Source: Sphingobacterium nematocida (GTDB taxonomy: Bacteria > Bacteroidota > Bacteroidia > Sphingobacteriales > Sphingobacteriaceae). Taken from it: 64,000 nt of DNA. Where the stretch lies: assembly GCF_900168125.1 (NCBI RefSeq), contig NZ_FUZF01000006.1:137482-201481 (forward strand). Reading direction: 5' to 3'. Positions 49,880 to 57,762 of this stretch are shown here, one piece after another. Position numbers and translations under genes: made by a program. The first letter of the stretch is position 1, and every line of letters begins with the position of its first letter. The notes below the pieces were generated by a model. The model saw nothing but the letters and a program-made list of their open reading frames with translations, did no database searches and was not told the DNA's origin.

Positions 49880-52807
49880 TTGGCGGTGGAAGAGAGGTTA
49901 CAGGAATTAGCAGCTGCTATGACAGGCGAGCTGTATAGCGATAATATGATGCGTACGCTTTATGCAACAGACGCTTCGGCTTATAGGGAGCTGCCGCTGG
50001 CTGTAGCATTTCCTAAACAGGAATCCGATATAGCGAAACTTATCCAATTTGCAGTAGACAATAAGACATCTCTCATTCCTAGGACTGCCGGCACTTCATT
50101 GGCTGGACAGGTAGTAGGCGCTGGTATTGTTGTAGATGTGTCTAAACATTTTACCCAAATTTTGGAAGTCAATACGGATCAACAGTGGGTTAGGGTACAG
50201 CCGGGTGTTATTCGGGATGAGTTGAATATGTTTCTCGAGCCTCTGGGACTATATTTTGGTCCCGAGACTTCAACGGCCAATAGAGCGATGATAGGGGGCA
50301 TGGTTGGGAATAATTCCTGCGGATCTAATTCGTTGATTTATCACAGCACTCGAGAACACACGCTGGAGATTACAGGATTTCTCTCTGATGGGACCAAAAC
50401 ATCTTTTAAGGCTTTATCGTTTGATGATTTTATCGCTAAATGTGAGCTTCCTTCGCTAGAAGGAGAAGTTTATAGGCAGATTCGCACTATTTTGGGCGAT
50501 TATAATAATCAGCAAGAAATACGTGCACAGTTTCCGAAATCAAACATCAATCGACGCAATACAGGTTATGCTATTGATCTGCTATTAGAAGCGGATCCGT
50601 TTACTGCTGGGGGAGAAGCATTCAACTTCTGTAAATTGATCTGTGGATCAGAAGGAACATTATTCTTTATGACCGAAATCAAGCTACATGTAGATAAGTT
50701 GTCGCAAAATCCAACGGGCTTGCTATGTGTGCATTTCCACTCGTTGGATGATGCACTTCGAGCTAATCTTATTGCCTTAGCGCATAAACCCTTGGTCAGC
50801 GAATTGATGGATCATTATATTCTAGAATGCACGGCCAGTAATCTCGAACAGCGACAAAACCGATTCTTTGTAGAAGGGACGCCAGAGGCTATTCTAATAA
50901 TCGAGTACGATGGCTCCGACGAGGCCGCAATACGTGACCGGATTGCAAAAGTGGAATCTGCTATGCGAAATGAAGGTCTGGGGTATTATTTTCCTATTGT
51001 TTTCGGAAAGGATAGAAAAAAGGTGTGGGATTTGCGTAAGGCTGGGTTAGGGCTGCTGAGCAATATGCCTGGCGATGAAAAGCCTGTTGCCGTGATTGAA
51101 GATACGGCTGTGGCTGTAGAAGACCTTCCGGCTTATATCGCGGATTTCAATGCCATCCTGGCTCAATACGGATTGTATTCTGTACATTATGCACACGCTG
51201 CTACAGGTGAATTGCATCTAAGACCTATTCTAAACCTTAAAACCAAAGAAGGTAATTATCTTTTTCGGGAAATTGCTTTCGAAATTGCAAAATTGGTGAA
51301 GAAATATCAAGGCTCTTTGAGTGGAGAGCATGGCGATGGACGATTGCGAGGAGAGTTTATTCCGTACATGATCGGCGAACGTAATTATCAGCTGCTAAAA
51401 GATATTAAGAGAAAGTGGGATCCTGCCTGTATTTTTAATCCTGGCAAGATCGTAGATTCTCCAAAAATGAATACTTTTCTGCGGTATGAACCAGAAGTGG
51501 TAAAGAGGAAGATAGAAACGGTATTTAGATATCCAGGTCAAGATATATTAGGACATGCCGAACAGTGTAATGGCTCGGGCGATTGTCGAAAGTCGGCTTT
51601 GTCTGGCGGAACGATGTGTCCGTCCTATATGGCGAGCCGGGATGAAAAGGATACAACACGCGCACGGGCTAATATATTACGCGAGTTTTTGACAAACTCG
51701 CCCAAGGATAATCCATTTGACCATCCTGAGATAAAGGAAGTGATGGATCTCTGTCTGAGCTGTAAGGGGTGCAAAATAGAATGTCCTTCTAGTGTCGATA
51801 TGGCAAAAATGAAGGCCGATTTCCTACAGCGGTATTACGACAAGCATGGGGTACCCCTACGTAGTCGTATGATCGGAAATGTAGATCGTCTAATGGATTG
51901 GATGGCTTATATTCCAGGTTTTTACAATTGGTCGGTCCAAAATCCTATCGTCGGGCAGCTAGCTAAGCGAATGGTTGGATTTTCTACGAAACGCAGTCTA
52001 CCTTTGCTAGGAGAGATCCCGTTGGAAAAATGGTTTTTAAATAGAGATAAACCGATCCGAAAGGAAGCGGGAATTAAGGGGACGGTGTATTTCTTCTGTG
52101 ATGAGTTTACCAACTATAATGATTTGGAGATAGGGCAACAGTCGGTTCTATTGCTAGAACGACTGGGGTATGAGGTTTTGATGATTTCGCATGTGTCCAG
52201 CGGAAGAGCTTTACTTTCTAAAGGATTGCTGAGAGAAGCGAAAAAGCTGGCCAATAAAAATGTAAAACTCTTTGCCTCCCGATTGACAGCAGAGACGCCA
52301 TTACTCGCTGTAGAACCCTCCGCAATATTAACCTTTCGAGACGAATATGTTGACTTGGTCGACATAGAACTAGAAGCTGAAGCGAAAAGGATCGCACCCT
52401 ATGCGATGCTTATTGAAGAGTTTTTGGTGCGCGAGTTTGAGAAAGGAAATATATCTTCCGATCTATTCGATCCAACAGAAAGACAATTCTTGTTGCATAC
52501 GCATTGTCAACAGAAGGCATGGAAACTACAAGGCTATACCGAAAGGGCATTAAAGATCTTGAAAGGAGCTACTGTAAAAGTTATACCTTCTGGTTGCTGT
52601 GGTATGGCAGGTTCGTTTGGTTATGAAAAAGAACATTACCAACTGTCTATGCAGATAGGTGATCTGGTGTTATTTCCAGCTGTTAAAGGAAAGGCTATAC
52701 AGGAAATTGTCGTTGCTCCAGGTACAAGTTGTCGACATCAAATTAAGGATGGGACTGGTGTCAGTGCCGTGCATCCTATCGAAGTGCTTTATGAAGCATT
52801 GATGTAA
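49880..52807 (+). CDS. FAD-binding and Fe-S oxidoreductase, D-2-hydroxyglutarate dehydrogenase-like (YdiJ type)
   Basis: This 975-residue protein has three parts: a FAD-binding PCMH domain (about 30-265, with PRTAGTSLAGQVVG and GNNSCGSNSL), a FAD-oxidase C-terminal domain (about 270-545, with GELHLRP and GEHGDGRLRGEF), and a Fe-S part: CNGSGDCRKS ... TMCPSY and CLSCKGCKIECPSS (about 565-650), then CCG-type segments HTHCQQKAW and GCCGMAGSFGYEKEHY near residues 875-925. The whole matches E. coli YdiJ and Pseudomonas PP_4493, D-2-hydroxyglutarate dehydrogenases. Translation appears to begin at TTG (49880) or GTG (49886); the first in-frame ATG would cut into the domain. It follows DUF1338 by 6 bases and ends at a strong terminator. 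Confidence 0.88.
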   Translation: MAVEERLQELAAAMTGELYSDNMMRTLYATDASAYRELPLAVAFPKQESDIAKLIQFAVDNKTSLIPRTAGTSLAGQVVGAGIVVDVSKHFTQILEVNTDQQWVRVQPGVIRDELNMFLEPLGLYFGPETSTANRAMIGGMVGNNSCGSNSLIYHSTREHTLEITGFLSDGTKTSFKALSFDDFIAKCELPSLEGEVYRQIRTILGDYNNQQEIRAQFPKSNINRRNTGYAIDLLLEADPFTAGGEAFNFCKLICGSEGTLFFMTEIKLHVDKLSQNPTGLLCVHFHSLDDALRANLIALAHKPLVSELMDHYILECTASNLEQRQNRFFVEGTPEAILIIEYDGSDEAAIRDRIAKVESAMRNEGLGYYFPIVFGKDRKKVWDLRKAGLGLLSNMPGDEKPVAVIEDTAVAVEDLPAYIADFNAILAQYGLYSVHYAHAATGELHLRPILNLKTKEGNYLFREIAFEIAKLVKKYQGSLSGEHGDGRLRGEFIPYMIGERNYQLLKDIKRKWDPACIFNPGKIVDSPKMNTFLRYEPEVVKRKIETVFRYPGQDILGHAEQCNGSGDCRKSALSGGTMCPSYMASRDEKDTTRARANILREFLTNSPKDNPFDHPEIKEVMDLCLSCKGCKIECPSSVDMAKMKADFLQRYYDKHGVPLRSRMIGNVDRLMDWMAYIPGFYNWSVQNPIVGQLAKRMVGFSTKRSLPLLGEIPLEKWFLNRDKPIRKEAGIKGTVYFFCDEFTNYNDLEIGQQSVLLLERLGYEVLMISHVSSGRALLSKGLLREAKKLANKNVKLFASRLTAETPLLAVEPSAILTFRDEYVDLVDIELEAEAKRIAPYAMLIEEFLVREFEKGNISSDLFDPTERQFLLHTHCQQKAWKLQGYTERALKILKGATVKVIPSGCCGMAGSFGYEKEHYQLSMQIGDLVLFPAVKGKAIQEIVVAPGTSCRHQIKDGTGVSAVHPIEVLYEALM

Positions 52808-52834
52808 TTTGGGTCGAGGATACATTTTTTTTAA

Positions 52835-52880
52835 ATCTAAGGTCATCCTACAATCGGGATGACCTTAGATGATTTTTTTT
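52835..52880. terminator. Bidirectional terminator between the FAD/Fe-S gene and DUF2911
   Basis: A 14-bp perfect stem (ATCTAAGGTCATCC / GGATGACCTTAGAT) with an 8-base loop has a run of eight T on the right and A/T-rich sequence on the left, serving the two convergent genes. Confidence 0.92.
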
Positions 52881-52893
52881 AAGTATGTGGATA

Positions 52894-53736
52894 CTATTTA
52901 ATAGCCTTTAAGGCCTCCGTGTTCATTTTAATGTATTCCGGATTGTTTCCTTTTGTAGCCATTTCGATACCTTCTTGTGCAGCTTTCTTCGCTCCGGCCT
53001 TATCTCCTGCCTTTGTTAAGATTCTTGCCTTCCAATATTTGATATGTGGCGCTGTAGTGTTTCCCTCATCCGCTTTGCTAACCCAATCGGCTGCTTTTTT
53101 GATATCTAGATTGTTGTTAAAATAATATTGAGCTGCTTGAAAATAAGGTTTTTTATCACCCTCCATCGCTTTTTCTATACCGGCTAGGATTTCTTTCGAT
53201 TGATCTGTTGCAATCGAAAATCCTACTTTTGTTTTCTCCCAGGCCAATGTAACTTTGGTTGATTTGGTCGTTACATCCTCAAAAGCAATGGTGAATGTCT
53301 CTACATTACTACTTAATGTTTGGGGTTTCACCGTGAAGCGTAGGAAATCCTCCGCTTTGTTGTATTGATAAGCGCCCCATTGTTTTACATTTTTGCTGAG
53401 GATGATGGTCCATTCATTCTTATTAGGAATAGTAAATAGTCCATAGGTACCTGCAGGTACTTTGTTGCCCTCAATGGTAACTTCCTCTTCAAAAGTAATA
53501 CTTGGAATATTATTAGCTCCCGTGCGCCATACTTCACCGTAAGGGACAAGCTGACCGAAAATCACACGGTTATTCATATTCGGACGTTGATAGTTTAAAG
53601 AAATGTTTTTGATGCCTAGCCCTTGGGTGATACTCTGTGTACTACTTGCTGCTGGCAGTTTGATCTGGGCATTACTGATCTCAGTTCCGAGAAACAATGC
53701 TGTAGCTGTCGCTATCGAAAGAATTATCTTGTTCAT
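52894..53736 (-). CDS. DUF2911 exported protein
   Basis: This 280-residue protein has a signal peptide ending in ISNAQ (about residue 23). The DUF2911 core (about 25-170) is recognisable by LNYQRPNMNNRVIFGQLVPYGEVWRTGANN, a beta-rich stretch with PAGTYGLFTIP, and AYQYNKAEDFLRF. Residues about 195-280 are helical with a TPR-like repeat (YFQAAQYYFNNN, WKARILTKAGDKAGAKKAAQEG). The family is common in Bacteroidota and its function is not known. A 20-base perfect palindrome lies 20 bases before its start codon and could shape its leader RNA. Confidence 0.88.
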   Translation of the reverse strand: MNKIILSIATATALFLGTEISNAQIKLPAASSTQSITQGLGIKNISLNYQRPNMNNRVIFGQLVPYGEVWRTGANNIPSITFEEEVTIEGNKVPAGTYGLFTIPNKNEWTIILSKNVKQWGAYQYNKAEDFLRFTVKPQTLSSNVETFTIAFEDVTTKSTKVTLAWEKTKVGFSIATDQSKEILAGIEKAMEGDKKPYFQAAQYYFNNNLDIKKAADWVSKADEGNTTAPHIKYWKARILTKAGDKAGAKKAAQEGIEMATKGNNPEYIKMNTEALKAIK

Positions 53737-53755
53737 ATGCGTGTAATTATTTTAT

Positions 53756-53819
53756 GATCCGTCAGTTGACGGATCGGTTTGTTTTTTAATGGTCATTATC
53801 TTGTGCCGACTCGTCGGCA
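53756..53819. repeat. Two short perfect palindromes upstream of the DUF2911 gene
   Basis: GATCCGTCA/TGACGGATC with a 2-base centre lies at 53756-53775, and TGCCGAC/GTCGGCA with a 2-base centre lies at 53804-53819. The second shares the core CCGACTnGTCGG with the palindrome inside the degenerate tRNA at 29408-29423. They stand in the 257-base gap before the SerB-like gene, whose remaining part shows nothing else that I can name. Confidence 0.5.
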
Positions 53820-53993
53820 TGGAATACGCCTAGTTGTTTGTAATTTGTATAATTAGGAGTATTTCATGTCTATTTTGTTTGTTTTTTGTTGATGTGAATT
53901 TACGAAAAAACTTTTATGATTTTATTTGTTCTTCAATGGTTTAGAACCAGGCTGTTTGTTGGACTAGTTCTGAGCGGTGTTATTACATCATGC

Positions 53994-55289
53994 TTACTTG
54001 TACAGTATACGGAATTTTATGGTGTGATCGATCTGTTTTAGCTGTTTCAGCAGGCTTTTGTCATAGTCTGTATCAATATCCGTCACTGCATAGCCAATAT
54101 CCCCACGTGTCATTAAAAACTGAGCTAAAATATTAATTTCATTTTCTGCATATACATTATTCAACTGAGCCATTATTCCTGGAGTGTTTTTATGGATATG
54201 GAGCAGTCTGTGACCTTTTATCTTTTTAGGAAGGATTAGATTCGGGAAGTTTCGACTTTGATCGGTATCTCCGTTATTAATAAATTCGGCCATACGTCTT
54301 GGGATAAATTCGGCGTTATGACTTTTGTTCTTCTTATCGTCAAATACAACGATTCCTTTTTGGCTACATATTGATTTGCTGATCTGTCCTTTGATATCTC
54401 CTAGGTATCCGATGGTTTTGAGCTTGGATGCATTTTCGAGCTGTTCATCAGATACAGAAACGCCGGGTCCGAGCAATAGCATGCCTACGTCTTTGGTATA
54501 TTTGTCTTCAAAAGTATCTTTAATTCGAATCGAAAAACCATCTCTTTTAAGGATGTGACTAGAAATCTCCGGTACATCACCTACGATAAGACACAAGATC
54601 CTGTTTTTTGGATAGGATATTGCACGTGGCAAGTCATTTACATAAAGGAACTCGTCAAAACTTGGTGTCACATGGTCGGCTTTTTCGGTAACACTCTGTC
54701 TAGAGATGTTCTCTGTGAAAGCAAAGAATTTCTCTATGATACCAGATTCTTTAAGTTGAAAATCCGAATAACCGTCTCCTATACCGAAAATCCGACCCTG
54801 GATGTTTAACTCTTTTAATAGCTTGACTTTGCCGCCTTCATCCGACAAGGGATTGGTGTCGTCATAGCCAATAATATTATCCTGCTCATCAAAAATAAAG
54901 GTATTTGCATAAATATTTTCTGTCTTTATGCCGTAAGGAGACACTACAGGGGTAATAAATTCTTTGAAACCTCCAGATACAATCCACGCTGTATCGGTGT
55001 TGTTTTTGAAAAACTCCCTATTACGATCAAATGATTTTGAGACCTTTTTTTTGAGTTGTGATATAAGCTTTTTTAAGTGTCCTCGGTTCGCTTTCAATAA
55101 GGCTACTCGACCAGCAAGGCTCTCGCGGAACGAAATCTTGCCTTCCATAGCCAGATTTGTATAACGTTCTATTTCCTGATATACTTTTTCTTGGTCAGGG
55201 TCTCCTTCAAGTGATATCCGAGCGAGTTCGTCAAGAGCCTCTACTTGCGTGAAGGTGCTGTCAAAATCAATGATGTAGTAATGTTTCAT
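53994..55289 (-). CDS. SerB-like phosphoserine phosphatase fused to a SerA remnant with ACT domain
   Basis: This 431-residue protein has residues 1-222 as a HAD-IB phosphatase: DFDSTFT (Asp8, Asp10), WIVSGGF and GIGDGYSDF (171-177) match phosphoserine phosphatase. Residues about 228-322 resemble the N-terminal substrate-binding half of phosphoglycerate dehydrogenase (SerA), with ENASKLKTIGYLGDIKGQ and a following KGIVVFDD. The NAD-binding Rossmann domain that should come next is missing. Residues about 330-352 (MAEFINNGDTDQSRNFPN) and 355-431 (HIHKNTPGIMAQLNNVYAE ... AVTDIDTDYD) match the SerA C-terminus and its serine-sensing ACT domain. The protein probably dephosphorylates phosphoserine under ACT control; dehydrogenase activity is not possible. 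Confidence 0.82.
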   Translation of the reverse strand: MKHYYIIDFDSTFTQVEALDELARISLEGDPDQEKVYQEIERYTNLAMEGKISFRESLAGRVALLKANRGHLKKLISQLKKKVSKSFDRNREFFKNNTDTAWIVSGGFKEFITPVVSPYGIKTENIYANTFIFDEQDNIIGYDDTNPLSDEGGKVKLLKELNIQGRIFGIGDGYSDFQLKESGIIEKFFAFTENISRQSVTEKADHVTPSFDEFLYVNDLPRAISYPKNRILCLIVGDVPEISSHILKRDGFSIRIKDTFEDKYTKDVGMLLLGPGVSVSDEQLENASKLKTIGYLGDIKGQISKSICSQKGIVVFDDKKNKSHNAEFIPRRMAEFINNGDTDQSRNFPNLILPKKIKGHRLLHIHKNTPGIMAQLNNVYAENEINILAQFLMTRGDIGYAVTDIDTDYDKSLLKQLKQIDHTIKFRILYK

Positions 55290-55433
55290 TGCTGTAAACG
55301 TTTTTTTTAGGTTATGAGTCAGATACTAGCGCTAAGCTTATATCGGACGCATGGGGTTTAGATTGTTGTTGTGTGTTTTTGTGTTATGAAAGTGAAACAA
55401 GTTCTAAAGGTTATTAGTTCTTGTGTCCAATCC

Positions 55434-56399
55434 TTATAAATATGTGTCTGCTATTTCTCGAAGCGTTTTGTGGAGTGGTTTGAATGAATAGTTTAGTTCT
55501 TTTGCGATTTTGTCGTTCGAATACATGAGCTTTTCGGCTGAAGCACGTGCTGACTCTTCTGTCAATGCAGGACGACCTCCTTTTACTAGCGCGATGAGTT
55601 TAGCTGCACGCCATGCAATTTGAAGCATAAAGGGCTTCGCGGCTATTGTCGGTGCTTTTTTACCAAGCAGAGACGCTATTTGTTCTAAGAGCTGTTTATT
55701 TGAAATGTTTTCACTATTGAGCACATACCGCTCGGCAGTAATTTCTTTCTTATCCATTAACAACAACATGATTTCTGCAACATCATCTACATCGACAATG
55801 CCTACGGATCCGGGAGGATATATTTTGATGCCTTTGTGTACCAGGTTAAAAATTACAGCAGAGCCCGATTTGGTATTGCTGGCTCCCATGATGACCGATG
55901 GGTTGATGATAACGGCATCCAATCCTTCTGTGATACCCCGCCATACTTCAAGTTCACTTTTGTACTTTGATAAGGAATAATTGGACATATGGATGTCGTA
56001 TTCCCATTTATCTTTTTCGTCAACAGGTCTTCCTAATTTATTGGAACCTAAGGCGGCTATTGAACTCACGTGTAATAGACGTGCGCCGCGTTCTAATGAA
56101 AGGTTGACGATATGACGGGTGCCCTCAACGTTGACATGTAGCATATGTTCGGCATCATCTTTCTGGTACGATATTTTAGCGGCACAATGGTAGACCTGTG
56201 TTACGCGCTCAAAAATATCTGAAAGTGCAAAATAGTCTGTAATATCGGCATCTACCCATTCGATTAGTGAAGATGCTTTTAGACTTTCCGGTATGATGGA
56301 AGTTTCCCTTTTTAAGGCGATTACCGCATTCCCTTTTTCGACTAGGCGCTTAATTACGGTAGAGCCTAAAAAGCCTGTTCCTCCTGTTACTAATATCAC
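55434..56399 (-). CDS. NAD-dependent epimerase/dehydratase family protein (extended SDR)
   Basis: This 321-residue cytoplasmic protein has the dinucleotide loop VTGGTGFLGSTVIKRL (TGxxGxxG at residues 5-12), the NAD-contact segment VYHCAAKISY, a Ser/Tyr/Lys active site (SSIAALG and YSLSKYKSE, with Tyr and Lys three apart) and VIINPSVIMG. This is the extended SDR pattern shared by NAD-dependent sugar and sterol/dihydroflavonol epimerase-reductases. The substrate cannot be assigned. It is on the minus strand upstream of the SerB-like gene, separated by 144 bases, and divergent from the arginase-like gene. Confidence 0.88.
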   Translation of the reverse strand: MILVTGGTGFLGSTVIKRLVEKGNAVIALKRETSIIPESLKASSLIEWVDADITDYFALSDIFERVTQVYHCAAKISYQKDDAEHMLHVNVEGTRHIVNLSLERGARLLHVSSIAALGSNKLGRPVDEKDKWEYDIHMSNYSLSKYKSELEVWRGITEGLDAVIINPSVIMGASNTKSGSAVIFNLVHKGIKIYPPGSVGIVDVDDVAEIMLLLMDKKEITAERYVLNSENISNKQLLEQIASLLGKKAPTIAAKPFMLQIAWRAAKLIALVKGGRPALTEESARASAEKLMYSNDKIAKELNYSFKPLHKTLREIADTYL

Positions 56400-56560
56400 T
56401 GTTAACTTGTTATTGAAATACTTGATGTACTCAAAGATAACCCATTGCTATTTGCTATGCAAATTAATGGTAAAGAAGTAAGCGAGGTTATTAAAGTTAT
56501 ATAATGATGAAGACATATAATATTTTCACTTTTTACTTTTAAATTTTTACTTTTGATTTT

Positions 56561-57748
56561 ATGTCATTAGCAGATTTTTTTTCACCCATTACGATTTCAG
56601 ATTTTTCGTCAAAAGAAGGTTACTTCAATTCGCAGTTTGGTCACATCGTTCAGACCTACATTGATGAATTTCCAGTTTTGGATGATCCAGAAAATCGTCC
56701 TCAGTTAGCGATCGTTGGTGTCGAAGAAGAGAGGGGAGCTATTGGCAACAAAGGTACGGCAAAGGCTCCTAATGCCGTGCGTAAGCACCTGTATGAGTTG
56801 TACCAAGGAGATTATAATGTTTCTCTTGTCGATCTTGGTAATATTAAGCCCGGAAATCGAATAGAGGATACCTATGCTGCTTTACGTTTGGTTGTTGAGG
56901 AGCTGGTAAAATACGATATACTCCCAATAATCATCGGTGGAGGACATGATCTGACTTATGCCCAATACCGAGGCTACGAAGACCTGGAACAACGTGTTGA
57001 AGTGGCTATTGTGGATGCCAAATTTGACTTGGATCAAGCCAGTACCCAAGACACCCCCTTAAATTCACAGACGTACCTTAATCATATTATCTTGCATCAG
57101 CCAGATTACTTGTTTAATCTCAATAATGTAGCTTATCAGACTTATCTCGTGAGTAAAGAGTCTATAAATATGTACGATAAGCTATTTTTTAATGCACAAC
57201 GTGTGGGAATGATCGCCGGTAAGTTGGATCAGGCAGAACCGATTATTCGGGCGGCAGATATGGTGAGTTTTGATATTGGTGCTATCCGTGCGTCTGAAGC
57301 TCCAGGGAATGCCAACGCTGTCCCTAACGGTCTTTTTGGTGATGAGGCCTGCCAATTGGCCCGTTACGCAGGAATGTCTGATAAATGTAGCTCAATAGGA
57401 TTTTATGAGTTTAATCCGACATATGACCCTATGGAACAGACAGCAATGTTGGTCTCGCAGATGATCTGGTGTTTTGTGGATGGCTATTACAACCGTAAGA
57501 ACGATGCTCCGTTGATTCCTAAATCAGCTTATATTATATACCGCACGCCACTCGAAAACGAAGCGCACGAATTGGTCTTTGTGAAAAGTAAAAAATCAGA
57601 TCGTTGGTGGATGCAAGTACCTTATTTTGGTACAAAGTCGGTCAATGAGCGCTTTTATCTCGTGCCTTGTCGGTATGAGGACTATCAGCTTGCTGTAGCA
57701 GGGGAAATGCCCGATCTATGGTGGCGTACACACCAAAAATTACAATAA
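56561..57748 (+). CDS. Arginase/formimidoylglutamase-fold protein with incomplete metal site
   Basis: This 395-residue ureohydrolase-fold protein shows GVEEERGAIGNKGTAKAPNAVR, IIIGGGHDLTY (His129), IVDAKFDLD and MVSFDIGAIRASEAPG in family order. The family's six Mn ligands would be His129, Asp152, position 154, Asp156, Asp238 and position 240. Here position 154 is Lys instead of His and position 240 is Gly instead of Asp, so two ligands are lost and a normal binuclear site cannot form. It is longer than usual by a C-terminal part of about 60 residues. It may be a pseudo-enzyme, or bind one metal. The rmuC gene follows 14 bases after its stop. A TACTTTTG box lies at 56548-56555, very near the ATG. 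Confidence 0.78.
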   Translation: MSLADFFSPITISDFSSKEGYFNSQFGHIVQTYIDEFPVLDDPENRPQLAIVGVEEERGAIGNKGTAKAPNAVRKHLYELYQGDYNVSLVDLGNIKPGNRIEDTYAALRLVVEELVKYDILPIIIGGGHDLTYAQYRGYEDLEQRVEVAIVDAKFDLDQASTQDTPLNSQTYLNHIILHQPDYLFNLNNVAYQTYLVSKESINMYDKLFFNAQRVGMIAGKLDQAEPIIRAADMVSFDIGAIRASEAPGNANAVPNGLFGDEACQLARYAGMSDKCSSIGFYEFNPTYDPMEQTAMLVSQMIWCFVDGYYNRKNDAPLIPKSAYIIYRTPLENEAHELVFVKSKKSDRWWMQVPYFGTKSVNERFYLVPCRYEDYQLAVAGEMPDLWWRTHQKLQ

Positions 57749-57762
57749 TTCGTCTGGTAACG

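Noticed and set aside
49880..49920. Later ATG as the start of the FAD/Fe-S gene
   Set aside because: The first in-frame ATG would remove residues before the FAD domain and leave a gap without a purpose; the TTG/GTG starts fit the 6-base spacing to the DUF1338 gene better.
53320..53340. TTTCACCGTGAAGC resembling a parS site (TGTTTCACGTGAAACA)
   Set aside because: It has an extra C in the centre, incomplete arms, lies in the DUF2911 coding region, and is 11 kb from parAB. I found no better parS match near parA-parB.
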